DNA of 64,000 nt, from positions 1 through 64,000 of IMG/VR virus record IMGVR_UViG_3300027987_000382, one strand, 5' to 3'. Each line of letters opens with the position of its first letter. Position 1 is the first letter of the stretch. A model generated the notes under the pieces. It ran no database searches and was not told the DNA's origin. It worked only from the letters and a program-made list of their open reading frames with translations. The DNA comes from a virus. Below, one piece after another: positions 24,122 through 32,441 of the stretch. The position numbers and the translations under genes were made by a program.

Positions 24122-25458
24122 AATTCTTCCCTAACGAGCATGGTGTTGTAGTTGATGGTGCAATTGACAGTTTGATGCTTCGGTCCGTTGCGATTCTTCG
24201 CAACGAACATGCTCAGTCTCGGTGGTTTCGATTGTCGTTGTGATTCACTTTGGTTGAGACTAACGACGTAGTCCAACGAGAACTGCTTCGCGAAACTCTC
24301 AGCTGCCTTTGTCAGGTCTGCGACACCTTCACCTGACGCTCCACTACGGTTAGTTTGCGTGGCAGTGAAAACGAGAACATCTTCATTCTTCGCAAGCCCA
24401 CGAATCTCGTTCGCCACATGTTTCTGACGCGTGTAATCATCCTTGTTGTACGAGTTGTTCCTGCTCACCATCAAGTCCATGTAGTCCAAGATGACGACAT
24501 CAGGCCGGAAGTTTTCTGTTCTCCTAAGGTTGTCCAGAAGAGCATAAACGTGAGTCACGCTACATTCGTCTGGAGGCCACTCGAAGATAGCAAACCGCTT
24601 CCCGTACGTCTGCTTCATTTGGTTGATAACACGTTCGATATAGCTACGCTTTCCTGGTATATCATCCAGCGAGATATCCGTCGCAGCACCAAGACACCGC
24701 ATAGCCGTTTTGATTGTGTCCAACTCGAACGTAATCAGCAGCACATCTTGCCCAGGTTTCCCGCTCCGGCCGATGCCTTTCAGCGACGAGATCGCATTGT
24801 TACAGAGCAAGATCGACTTACCAACGTTCGTCGCAGCCAACCAGCACACAACCTCCTTCGGAGATGGGCCGCCATTGTTCAGTAATCGATCGAGCTTTGG
24901 AAAACCCGTCGTTCTATGGTCGATGATATCAGGCTCAAACAGCACTTCGAAATTTTCCAAGAACCAGAATCCCTGTTGCCCGATGTCGGCGATCCTGTTA
25001 GCTTCATGGACGATCGTCTCAAGCTCTTCATAATCGCCCCTAGCGTACGCCTCCTGTGCTTCTTCACTATACAGCAAGCCGTACGCTCTATCTTGTGCCC
25101 ACCGCAGCAGAGTGTCCTTGATTAAAGGAACTTCACGCGGATTAGACGGCCGATCGACGATCTCCAATACGCGTTGCCACGGATCGTCTTCCGTCAGAGT
25201 CCCGATGATTTTGTCACGCAACATCGGACGCGGCGGGACAACATTGTGCTTTTCAAATGCGTTGAGGATTTCGGCGATCACCCAGCGGCATTCTAGGGTG
25301 CCGAACATATCTGGCTTCATGAAGCGACCAACCGCAGTGAAAAATTCTGGGTGGTCTAACGCCAGAGATATAATGGCCTCTTCTTGATAAGGGCCGAATG
25401 GCTTGGCTTCTTCTTGGTCGTCAGCCAATCCTTGAAGCCGTGCTAGGGTGTTTGACAT
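24118..25458 (-). CDS. Replicative DNA helicase, DnaB/gp41-like
   Basis: 446 aa. An N-terminal helical domain is followed by a RecA-like motor: WLAATNVGKSILLCNNA (Walker A), DVLLITFELDT, VVILDYMDLM (Walker B) and LVFTATQTNRSG. It unwinds duplex DNA ahead of the replication fork and normally binds a primase; none is recognised in this window. It lies between the cochaperonin and RecA genes. Confidence 0.9.
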   Translation of the reverse strand: MSNTLARLQGLADDQEEAKPFGPYQEEAIISLALDHPEFFTAVGRFMKPDMFGTLECRWVIAEILNAFEKHNVVPPRPMLRDKIIGTLTEDDPWQRVLEIVDRPSNPREVPLIKDTLLRWAQDRAYGLLYSEEAQEAYARGDYEELETIVHEANRIADIGQQGFWFLENFEVLFEPDIIDHRTTGFPKLDRLLNNGGPSPKEVVCWLAATNVGKSILLCNNAISSLKGIGRSGKPGQDVLLITFELDTIKTAMRCLGAATDISLDDIPGKRSYIERVINQMKQTYGKRFAIFEWPPDECSVTHVYALLDNLRRTENFRPDVVILDYMDLMVSRNNSYNKDDYTRQKHVANEIRGLAKNEDVLVFTATQTNRSGASGEGVADLTKAAESFAKQFSLDYVVSLNQSESQRQSKPPRLSMFVAKNRNGPKHQTVNCTINYNTMLVREEL

Positions 25459-25796
25459 TAGGGTCCTGCCGTAGGCTCAACGCATAGACTCGCTCGCTGT
25501 GCTTGCAAACGCTGCAATTGACGCTGGGTGTTAGCCTCAGCCAACGCCAGAGCATCACACACGGGCACGAACTCAGCTTCCGTGAAATACAAGATCATAC
25601 CCGCTACCGCAGTAATACGATCCCCGTGATGCGACACAGCGGTCGGTCCAGGAGCCCTGGCCGAAACGGAGTAGAGCCACGTGCCATTGGCACGCATCAC
25701 TCCACTGATACGCATTGCTTCCAAGAACCCCAAAGCTGCGGATTCTCTCAGGTAGACGATGTCTCCAACGTCATAAAGCGGTGCTTCAATCGTCAT
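25458..25796 (-). CDS. Hypothetical protein, 112 aa
   Basis: It opens with a KOW/SH3-like segment (YDVGDIVYLRESAALGFLEA) and ends in a Gln/Ala-rich helix. It is tied to the helicase by TAATG and to recA by an 11-base overlap. Unknown. Confidence 0.62.
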   Translation of the reverse strand: MTIEAPLYDVGDIVYLRESAALGFLEAMRISGVMRANGTWLYSVSARAPGPTAVSHHGDRITAVAGMILYFTEAEFVPVCDALALAEANTQRQLQRLQAQRASLCVEPTAGP

Positions 25797-26925
25797 CGTC
25801 CATTACCTCAGCAACTGCGTTCTCGATGTCGTCAGTGCTCACAGAGGATTTTCCAGTAGCTCGGGCTTTCGCCTTTCGCTCCTCGACCTCTGCAAACAAC
25901 CCATCGTAGATTTGGTTCCTGAGGCGGAGAGTTAATTCTGAATCGTTTCTCAGCGTATCGTAGGTATTGCCCATGCCGTTGCCGAGAACCTTGTCGCCGT
26001 AGCTGACATGATTGCCCTTCTTTGTCAGAATCTTGGCATCAATGCCGACATCAACTAGGGACGCGATAAGATCGATCCCTGACACAGGATGTCCACTGTG
26101 GATGTTGAACGTCACTTCACGGTAGGGCTGCCCAACCTTTGTCTTGACAATCTTCAACTTCGGATTGAATCCGATGACTGTTTCACCTTCCTTGAGCTTG
26201 GTGCCCTTGCTGATCTCCATCCTGACAGACGCGTAGAATTTGAGAGCCCTGCCGCCCGGAGTCGTCTCCGGGTTTCCGAACATGACGCCGATCTTCTCGC
26301 GAACCTGATTGATGAAGACAATGGTGCAACTGCTTTTGGCACAGGCGGACTCGAGCTTTCGCATTGCCTGGCTCATGAGTCTGGCTTGAGCACCGATCTG
26401 GTTGTCGCCGATCTCACCGTCAAGTTCTGACTTTGGAGTCAACGCCGCGACCGAATCGATGACAATAAGATCGACGAGCTTGCTTTTCGCAATCCTTTCG
26501 GCAAGCTGTAGAGCCTCATCGCCGCTATTCGGCTGCGAGAATAATAGATCATCCCAATTGACGCCACATGCCTGTGCCCAGATTGGATCGATAGCGTGCT
26601 CGGCATCTATGAAGGCAGCGACCCCGTGCCGATCCTTCTTCGGAAAGTAGAATTGTTGGCAAGCGGCAATGAGGTGATGGCAGAGAGTCGTCTTGCCGCA
26701 ACTCTCGATACCATAAACCTCGAGAATTCTGCCTTGTGGAATCCCACCACATCCAAGTTCTCTGTCCAGAGTGGCGATTCCTGATGGGAAGATGTCCACG
26801 TCGACGGTGGCGTCGCAACCCATGATAAGAGAACCCTGCCCATACTCCTTGTCGCAGATGTCTCTTAATTCTTCAAGCGTTTTTGGCTGGCCCTCTTTTG
26901 TTGTCTTCTGGGTTGCTTTGGCCAC
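25786..26925 (-). CDS. recA: RecA recombinase
   Basis: 379 aa, close to bacterial RecA length and layout. GIESCGKTTLC (residues 72-82) is Walker A, LIVIDSVAALTPKSELDGE holds Walker B, and VFINQVREKIGVMFGNPETTPGG is the DNA-binding L1/L2 region. It forms filaments on single-stranded DNA for strand exchange, the job of UvsX in T4. Start is GTG with GGGAG 8 bases upstream. Confidence 0.95.
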   Translation of the reverse strand: MAKATQKTTKEGQPKTLEELRDICDKEYGQGSLIMGCDATVDVDIFPSGIATLDRELGCGGIPQGRILEVYGIESCGKTTLCHHLIAACQQFYFPKKDRHGVAAFIDAEHAIDPIWAQACGVNWDDLLFSQPNSGDEALQLAERIAKSKLVDLIVIDSVAALTPKSELDGEIGDNQIGAQARLMSQAMRKLESACAKSSCTIVFINQVREKIGVMFGNPETTPGGRALKFYASVRMEISKGTKLKEGETVIGFNPKLKIVKTKVGQPYREVTFNIHSGHPVSGIDLIASLVDVGIDAKILTKKGNHVSYGDKVLGNGMGNTYDTLRNDSELTLRLRNQIYDGLFAEVEERKAKARATGKSSVSTDDIENAVAEVMDDDD

Positions 26926-27211
26926 GTGACAATCTCCCGAGTTGTCTTGTTATTTTGTCCAAATTGTAATCAGCCACTTTCAACACGTCAGTTGCGGGGA
27001 TGCGGATCGTGACATTGTTTTTGACGACCAACAGTTGGTCTTGATCGACAACAGCGGCCACGGACCATATCCCGCCCGGTTTCACTTCTGCAGGACCCGG
27101 TGCTGATAGATAATGGACATTTTTTGTCGTGAGTAGTTTAACTTGGTCAAACCGACCAATTCTCACTGGCTGTTGTTCCACCTGCACTTGATCTCCGTTC
27201 AAAATTACCAA
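26873..27211 (-). CDS. Hypothetical protein, 112 aa, TTG start
   Basis: Beta-rich (VRIGRFDQVKLLTTKNVHYL, VVAVVDQDQLLVVKNNVTIRI-like), perhaps an SH3/OB-type barrel. GAGGAG four bases before TTG supports this start. The CCTCGGAGG sequence between this gene and the divergent one at 27233 provides a ribosome site on each strand. Confidence 0.6.
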   Translation of the reverse strand: MVILNGDQVQVEQQPVRIGRFDQVKLLTTKNVHYLSAPGPAEVKPGGIWSVAAVVDQDQLLVVKNNVTIRIPATDVLKVADYNLDKITRQLGRLSRGQSNPEDNKRGPAKNA

Positions 27212-27232
27212 TAGACTCCTCGGAGGACCATC

Positions 27233-27772
27233 ATGGCAATGAAAAAGTCTGAAAAACTCGTACTCGAAGCCATCAACTCGATGCTGCAGGACGACGCCAA
27301 GCTAGGTTTGTCCATTCACGACAAGCAGCTCGAGACTACAGGAACGGCCGAACGAGGGTACGAATATCTACATGGCCAAATTGACGACATGTTCCAAGTG
27401 AAGGCAGCGGAATTAATCCATGCCGAGAGCGTGTGTCAAGCCTTCCGATCAGTCCACAACTACAAGTACATCGACGACCCATCCTTCGTCACGGCCATGG
27501 AAAAACAGATGGTCGCCCAAGCCGTACCGAAGGAAGAGCGGACCAAAGCGGTAGAGTTCGTCCCAGCTATCATCAAAGAGCTGAAGACAGAACAAGCCGA
27601 ATGGGCCGAAAAGGACTTCGGATTTAATCCGGCTCTTGACGAGATTCGCGAGGCCAGCAAGCCGGAGCAGCCTCTGGACTTCACCATCGAAGAAGTTGAC
27701 GGCTGGCCCACCGATGCTAACGTCGACTGGGAGCCGGGCAATGCCAGCCCAGACAGGACTCCCAGTGACTAA
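27233..27772 (+). CDS. Hypothetical protein leading the tagged-protein island, 179 aa
   Basis: GGAGGA precedes ATG. The product is mostly helical and acidic (EKLVLEAINSMLQDDAKLGL, FVPAIIKELKTEQAEWAEKD) with a Pro/Asp-rich end. Its TAA overlaps the start of the triple-motif gene (TAATG), so it opens a four-gene plus-strand operon ending at 29380. Confidence 0.72.
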   Translation: MAMKKSEKLVLEAINSMLQDDAKLGLSIHDKQLETTGTAERGYEYLHGQIDDMFQVKAAELIHAESVCQAFRSVHNYKYIDDPSFVTAMEKQMVAQAVPKEERTKAVEFVPAIIKELKTEQAEWAEKDFGFNPALDEIREASKPEQPLDFTIEEVDGWPTDANVDWEPGNASPDRTPSD

Positions 27773-28806
27773 TGAAGCTCTGTCTCATCTACGAGCAAGG
27801 TGACTACGAAGGGCTCGAAGACGCTGACGAATTCGAGCCAAATGAACTAGTCCTGTCTTGCTTCCACGAACTCTGCGACGAGCCAGCTGCTCACGCGTGC
27901 CCAATTTGTCACGAAGAGCTTTGTGACAATTGCTACAGGCACCACATGGAAGGACCGTGCGGAGACAGGATACAAGACTTCGTCGACGAATTTCCTACCG
28001 GCCCAATCGAAGAGTCAGAATACTCAGGACTTGAAGACGCCGACGAATTCGAGACTGGCTATCTTGGCAATTGCACTCAATGCGGTCGCGAGATCACGCA
28101 AGAAGATGACGGCGTTTGGAAATGCGGTAATCAAGTCTGTGCTGGCGAATGTGGCGAAGTCGCACACTTCAGTTGTGCGATGCCGTCCCGAGCTGATCTT
28201 GAGATCTACGAAACCCAACCAGAAGGCGTAATGTCAAGCGGTTGGTACTTCCGCCGCCAAAACGCACGTGGCCCATTTCGTTCAAATTGGAACATTCTAC
28301 AGGGCCAGAGAGTCCTGGCAGCGGCTCGTGCTTACGACGAATATCTGTGCCCAAATTGTGCCGAGCAGGCCGGGTATATTGCGGAGAGCTATGAAGGACT
28401 CGAGGACGCCGACGAATTCGACAACTACGAAATCGAATGGCGATCGATTTACCGTGGATCGATCCCAAACACCAGTGTCCGATGGATACTCATTGTTGAC
28501 GCCAACAATCAAGAACGATTCAACATTTACATCAGCCCAGTCAGAGGAAGAGCCGGAGAGCCGGTCGACGATTGGCGGGAAATCGACGATTTCGATCTTT
28601 CATTCATTCAAGAACTCGCCACATGGCTCGGAGTCAAGTGGTCGCACAGAACATCGTACGAGAAATTGACTGACGGCGTGCTGGATGCACTCTACATGCG
28701 GTCTCTCGAACATAAAGATAGGTGGAATTGGCCCGGCGAATGGGGCCGACTGTGGGAACCGCCTAAGGGATACCCACCTAACAGACCGCCGAATTGGTAC
28801 TATTGA
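27772..28806 (+). CDS. Tagged multidomain protein with three GLEDADEF motifs and zinc ribbons
   Basis: 344 aa. It starts MKLCLIYEQGDYEGLEDADEF. Unit 1 has CPICHEELCDNC, a RING/B-box-like zinc site, and ends IEESEYSGLEDADEF. Unit 2 has CTQCG...CGNQVC...C and CPNC, a second zinc-ribbon unit, and ends YIAESYEGLEDADEF. Unit 3 (about 120 aa) has no Cys and contains WILIVDANNQERFNIYI and a Pro/Trp-rich end. Each motif stands at a domain border with I-x-E just before it, so the chain reads like three proteins joined, each with its own tag. I infer proteolytic processing during capsid maturation; no direct evidence. Confidence 0.85.
   Translation: MKLCLIYEQGDYEGLEDADEFEPNELVLSCFHELCDEPAAHACPICHEELCDNCYRHHMEGPCGDRIQDFVDEFPTGPIEESEYSGLEDADEFETGYLGNCTQCGREITQEDDGVWKCGNQVCAGECGEVAHFSCAMPSRADLEIYETQPEGVMSSGWYFRRQNARGPFRSNWNILQGQRVLAAARAYDEYLCPNCAEQAGYIAESYEGLEDADEFDNYEIEWRSIYRGSIPNTSVRWILIVDANNQERFNIYISPVRGRAGEPVDDWREIDDFDLSFIQELATWLGVKWSHRTSYEKLTDGVLDALYMRSLEHKDRWNWPGEWGRLWEPPKGYPPNRPPNWYY
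27805..27834 (+). repeat. YEGLEDADEF motif copy 2
   Basis: Residues 12-21 of the triple-motif protein, after MKLCLIYEQGD. Confidence 0.92.
28021..28050 (+). repeat. YSGLEDADEF motif copy 3
   Basis: Follows I-E-E-S-E and divides the first and second zinc-binding units. Confidence 0.92.
28390..28419 (+). repeat. YEGLEDADEF motif copy 4
   Basis: Follows Y-I-A-E-S and divides the second zinc-binding unit from the Cys-free C-terminal unit. Confidence 0.92.
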
Positions 28807-29141
28807 TGGACCCGGAACAGATCGCCAATCTGATCACCGAAGATCCAGATGAATATGTCGGTCTGGAAGACGCAGACGAATTCAAGGAAGAAGATGCCTG
28901 GGTTCAAGAACTACAAGCAATCGTCAACCAGGACGATCCTTTGATCGTTTTCGTCTCACATGAGAAAGGTGACAAGATCATATTCGGCGACGAATCTAGT
29001 TTAAGGAAATTGTACGGATTCGTCGACGAGATAGCCACTTTTGACAGATTGTCGAATTGGCTCGCAAACGCGGATACTCATGCCTACGGAGGAAATGGCC
29101 CCGAGATCCTGCACATCGAATTGTTGGAAGCAATCTTGTGA
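28806..29141 (+). CDS. Tagged protein with one GLEDADEF motif, 111 aa
   Basis: The ATG overlaps the previous TGA (TGATG). The N-terminus MDPEQIANLITEDPDEYVGLEDADEF lacks the MKL start but keeps I-T-E before the motif. The body is a small acidic alpha/beta domain (LIVFVSHEKGDKIIFGDES). Its stop overlaps the next GTG start (GTGA). Confidence 0.78.
   Translation: MDPEQIANLITEDPDEYVGLEDADEFKEEDAWVQELQAIVNQDDPLIVFVSHEKGDKIIFGDESSLRKLYGFVDEIATFDRLSNWLANADTHAYGGNGPEILHIELLEAIL
28854..28883 (+). repeat. YVGLEDADEF motif copy 5
   Basis: Near residue 17 of the 111-aa protein, after L-I-T-E-D-P-D-E. Confidence 0.92.
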
Positions 29142-29380
29142 AATTGCGGCAGATCAACGAAAATCTGATCATGCAACAACTCAGGGGGCAATTACATCGC
29201 TCTGGGCCGTATACCGCCATGCCTTTCCTGCAGACCAACCAACTCTACAATCCTAGTCGAGGCTTTGACGCGGGAGCGTCTTCGGCTGGTATGACGTTCC
29301 TTCCGACAGGGGTACCGCTCAAGCCGCGAAACCGCCAATACTTAGGGATGGAACGGCGACCAGGAACGATCAGGCTCTAG
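29138..29380 (+). CDS. Tagged small protein, 80 aa (MKLRQINE start, no decapeptide)
   Basis: GTG start overlapping the upstream TGA. It begins MKLRQINENLIMQQL and continues with a neutral, Gly/Pro/Arg-rich chain that looks disordered. It carries the N-terminal tag but not GLEDADEF, showing that the two signals can occur apart. It ends convergently, sharing four bases with the minus-strand gene. Confidence 0.68.
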   Translation: MKLRQINENLIMQQLRGQLHRSGPYTAMPFLQTNQLYNPSRGFDAGASSAGMTFLPTGVPLKPRNRQYLGMERRPGTIRL

Positions 29381-30147
29381 TAGATCGAGATGATTCCAGC
29401 CCCGCCACATTTCGGGCACTCGATAATCTTCCCGGCGTTGTTGACGCGGCCTTCTCCACGACAAAAAGTACAGTTCGTCGTCGTGTTGGCGTAGCCCTGG
29501 CGGGCAAAGTTTGGGACTCGATCATCCATCGAATCGCTCGCCATCTTCTTGAAACGCGTTTGTAGTCGCTGATCATTCTCTACGTTGGTGACCTTGATCC
29601 GCGTGGTGCCAGTGCCATCAACTCGCTTTTCAGGGATCGCGAGAGGCATACCTTCTCGGCCCTCGACGAGTTTCATCTTGGCTTTCCCCTGAAGCACTGA
29701 TTGATCGAGCTTATCAGCTTGTCCCGCCACGGTGTGCGAGGCATGCGAGGCCACGGCACCAAGTTCTGTTTGGCCGCCAACTGATCGCATACCGGGCCGG
29801 TGATCAAGAAGTGACGTATCGACCACGTCTTCTCCATCCATGTCTTCTTGAACCAATTTCGGTTTCGGCTGCGGCTGTGCTTGCGGCTGCGGTGCCTGTT
29901 CTTGCTGCTTTACAACCGTCAAGCCGCTGGATGTTTGCGACAGATCGAGTCCAAGTGCCTTCGCTTGGGCTAAAACTTCTTCGATCTTTTTCTGCTTGGT
30001 GAGATACGCTTCTCTAGCAGTCTTCACGGAGGCGTCTTCAGCATGCTCGTCGCAGATATCGACGGTGATTCGACTACCATCCTCCAGACTTACGGTGAGT
30101 TGCGTATTTAAATCGGTTGATTTTTCGCAGTAGACACATTGGGTCAT
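29377..30147 (-). CDS. Protein with N-terminal CxxC and C-terminal DnaJ-type zinc motif
   Basis: 256 aa from the ATG with GGAG 7 bases upstream. The start MTQCVYCEKS and the end NCTFCRGEGR...ECPKCGGAGI each supply Cys pairs; the latter is the CxxCxGxG pattern of DnaJ zinc fingers. Between them lie a charged coiled region and a Gln/Pro-rich linker (QEQAPQPQAQPQPKPK). Possibly a chaperone-like adaptor. Confidence 0.68.
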   Translation of the reverse strand: MTQCVYCEKSTDLNTQLTVSLEDGSRITVDICDEHAEDASVKTAREAYLTKQKKIEEVLAQAKALGLDLSQTSSGLTVVKQQEQAPQPQAQPQPKPKLVQEDMDGEDVVDTSLLDHRPGMRSVGGQTELGAVASHASHTVAGQADKLDQSVLQGKAKMKLVEGREGMPLAIPEKRVDGTGTTRIKVTNVENDQRLQTRFKKMASDSMDDRVPNFARQGYANTTTNCTFCRGEGRVNNAGKIIECPKCGGAGIISIY

Positions 30148-30170
30148 AGCTTCACTCCAAGGTATCTTCA

Positions 30171-30596
30171 ATGACAAAAGTATCTATCATCGACGTGACT
30201 CTTGGAGCACGCGTCAAGGATATAATTTCGGAAAACGTCGTCACACTCACGGGACGTGCCCGCCAAGAATTAGATACCGCCATCGAAGAGCGGAAGAAAG
30301 TCGAAGAGGTCAAGACTCAGCGGGAGCAGGCCAAGAAGGACGCTACCGACAAAGTGTCAACTCTCATGGAAGCCGCCTACGAGAAATTAGAGCAGGCTGG
30401 TGAGAAGGGCGTGATCGTCGATACCATCATGGAGATCGTCGGAGAAGCCGTTCCAAACACTTCCGCTTTCACTCTCCGGATGAAAAAGATCCTCAACGGC
30501 AAAGGCGATCCTTATCGCATTGTGCGAAAGAAACGTGACGGCAAACCGACATACTTCTTCGAATCATTCAACGCCGAAATCCCACAGGTCGAGTAA
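30171..30596 (+). CDS. Hypothetical protein with coiled coil and winged-helix-like end, 141 aa
   Basis: AAGG precedes ATG by 8. Residues 30-65 are a Lys/Glu coiled coil. GVIVDTIMEIVGEAVPNTSAFTLRMKKIL and YRIVRKKRDGKPTYFFE resemble a winged helix-turn-helix. RVKDIISENVV near residue 15 echoes the tag but is not N-terminal. A DNA-binding role is possible. Confidence 0.65.
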   Translation: MTKVSIIDVTLGARVKDIISENVVTLTGRARQELDTAIEERKKVEEVKTQREQAKKDATDKVSTLMEAAYEKLEQAGEKGVIVDTIMEIVGEAVPNTSAFTLRMKKILNGKGDPYRIVRKKRDGKPTYFFESFNAEIPQVE

Positions 30597-30917
30597 GCCG
30601 ATCTCATCTAATATCTCGGCGAGCTGGCTCACTGTTTTGTCCCCTTGATTCGGGATCGCCAATATTTCTTCATACGAGACACTCAGTAATTGGCCAACAA
30701 ATAGAATCCCTCTGTCCTCTAGGCCGTTGGCAATACGCGTTGAAATGCCCAAACCACGGATCGCTAGCATTTTCTTGTCATTAATCGACAGCTTCCTGAG
30801 ACTCTTGAAGTCAGGCTTCGGCTCGTGATTCTCTCCGAGCTTTTTGACTTGGCGTGCAATCTTCCTCCCGTACTTCTTTAGATCCGATTCACGATGTACT
30901 TCCGGAGGGTCCTGCAT
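30564..30917 (-). CDS. RNA polymerase alpha C-terminal-domain-like protein
   Basis: 117 aa from the internal ATG. The last 60 residues (RIANGLEDRGILFVGQLLSVSYEEILAIPNQGDK in outline, then a helix) follow the alpha-CTD helix-hairpin-helix that binds UP elements and activators. A basic helical N-terminal part precedes it. A free alpha-CTD could redirect host RNA polymerase or compete with it; the same fold also occurs in other helix-hairpin-helix DNA binders. Confidence 0.65.
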   Translation of the reverse strand: MQDPPEVHRESDLKKYGRKIARQVKKLGENHEPKPDFKSLRKLSINDKKMLAIRGLGISTRIANGLEDRGILFVGQLLSVSYEEILAIPNQGDKTVSQLAEILDEIGLLDLWDFGVE

Positions 30918-31782
30918 CTCGTTTTTGCAGTTCTTTAACCAACGCACACATCGTCTTGATCTGCGATGCAAATGCCTCCCGTCTCGAACCATCCCTAAAG
31001 TTTACTGGTGACGGATGGTAGATCGCGAATACGGGCACATCAAAAATGGAGCTTTTGGTGATCGTCTTGAGACCTACACTAAATTCGGTTTCGGGACATA
31101 ATTGCGAAAAGGCAACTGCCCCGAGAGCGATTACAAGCCTCGGTTTGATCAGGTTGATCTCCATCTGCAAGAATGGCTCGCAGCGTTTCTTGTGCTTGTC
31201 GGTGGGTTTTGCATTCCCTTGGGTGAAGCAACGGACTGTGTTGCAAATGTAGAAATCATTCCTTGACAAGCCATGTTGGGCAATTTCTTCGTCGAAGTTG
31301 GCACCGGCCGCACCAACGAATGGTTCACCCTTCTCAAGTTCGTTCCATCCAGGATTCTGTCCCACTACCATGAAGCGAGTTGGGTTCAGATTACTGAAAA
31401 CATGTGGATCGCGAACGGTGTTATTTTTCTCAGCACCTTTCAACCCCAATTCACACATTGAACACGCAACGCACGCCGTCGAAAGCTGCCTAAGCATGCG
31501 AAGCTTGCGTTCGTATGGGTTCTCAGGGCTATCAAGTTGCATAATACTCACAAAAACAGGCTTGAAGGGCTTCGCTGGTGCTGTACTCTTAAAATTGAAC
31601 CAATCAAAATTCTCCAGCTCCTCCAATTCCTTCGATTTCTTGCGAGACGGCTCTGGCTCTACGTAGTCGAATTCTCCTGACGCCACCTTTTCACGAAGTC
31701 GTCGTACTCCTGCCTCGTATCGACTCCGACTGCTTTGATATCCCTCTTCAGGACCTTGATCTTGAACCCGCTCTGTAGCCAT
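30889..31782 (-). CDS. Uracil-DNA glycosylase, family 4-like (Fe-S)
   Basis: The C-terminal 230 residues match type-4 UDG: CVACSMCEL gives cluster Cys, FMVVGQNPGWNELEKGEPFVGAAG is the active-site region, FYICNTVRCF follows, and VPVFAIYHPSP is the DNA-contact His motif. It removes uracil from DNA. The start is uncertain: the longest reading overlaps kdsB by 124 bases, and a GTG at 31686 is an alternative. Confidence 0.85.
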   Translation of the reverse strand: MATERVQDQGPEEGYQSSRSRYEAGVRRLREKVASGEFDYVEPEPSRKKSKELEELENFDWFNFKSTAPAKPFKPVFVSIMQLDSPENPYERKLRMLRQLSTACVACSMCELGLKGAEKNNTVRDPHVFSNLNPTRFMVVGQNPGWNELEKGEPFVGAAGANFDEEIAQHGLSRNDFYICNTVRCFTQGNAKPTDKHKKRCEPFLQMEINLIKPRLVIALGAVAFSQLCPETEFSVGLKTITKSSIFDVPVFAIYHPSPVNFRDGSRREAFASQIKTMCALVKELQKRDAGPSGSTS

Positions 31783-32441
31783 TGCAACTGCTCCAACGAT
31801 TCACTAGCCAACGTTGTCGGCTTCATACTGTTCAAGGCCAACAAGAACTCATATTTATAAGCATACACTCCGATATGCTTCAAGGCAACCGATTGCAGAT
31901 GTCCTTCGTTCTTCCTCCTGGCCTTGATGGTTCCCTCGTAAGGAATCGGAGCACGGCTGAAGTACATCGCATTGTCTTCGTGATCCAAAACCACCTTCAC
32001 GACGCTGTATGATCGATAGTCGAGATTGGTGGCTGGTGCAGCGATTGTGGCAGCATCGATGATCCGATCACTGGCGACAGCTTCTATCAGTTCATCCAAA
32101 TACTTGCTGTCAAGCTCCGGTTCATCACCCTGCAGATTCACGATCACGTCGAATTGCGGAACGCTACCATTCGGTCGATACCAATTGTTAGTAACCCAAG
32201 CCACACGCTCCGTGCCCGAATTACATTGCGGCGTAAGCACCGTGCTCACATCGTATTCGAGGTCTTCGATGGCATCAATGATTTCTTGGTCTTCTGTCGC
32301 GACTATGACCTCGTTAGCCTTCGATTTCTTCGCACAATCGATAGTATGGCAGATCAACGGCTTGCCAGTGTCGTCTAACAAAAGCTTGTTAGGAAGACGG
32401 CTGGATGCCAGCCGAGCTGGTATGATGATTACCGAATTCAT
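31659..32441 (-). CDS. kdsB: 3-deoxy-manno-octulosonate cytidylyltransferase
   Basis: 260 aa, full length. IIIPARLASSRLPNKLLLDDTGKPLI is the nucleotidyl-transfer loop, VIVNLQGDEPELD contains the metal Asp, and HIGVYAYKYEFL with SLEQLQWLQSGFKI ends the fold. It activates Kdo as CMP-Kdo, the donor for LPS inner core. Here it may serve one of the phage glycosyltransferases or alter host LPS. Its ATG overlaps the upstream stop. Confidence 0.93.
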   Translation of the reverse strand: MNSVIIIPARLASSRLPNKLLLDDTGKPLICHTIDCAKKSKANEVIVATEDQEIIDAIEDLEYDVSTVLTPQCNSGTERVAWVTNNWYRPNGSVPQFDVIVNLQGDEPELDSKYLDELIEAVASDRIIDAATIAAPATNLDYRSYSVVKVVLDHEDNAMYFSRAPIPYEGTIKARRKNEGHLQSVALKHIGVYAYKYEFLLALNSMKPTTLASESLEQLQWLQSGFKIKVLKRDIKAVGVDTRQEYDDFVKRWRQENSTT

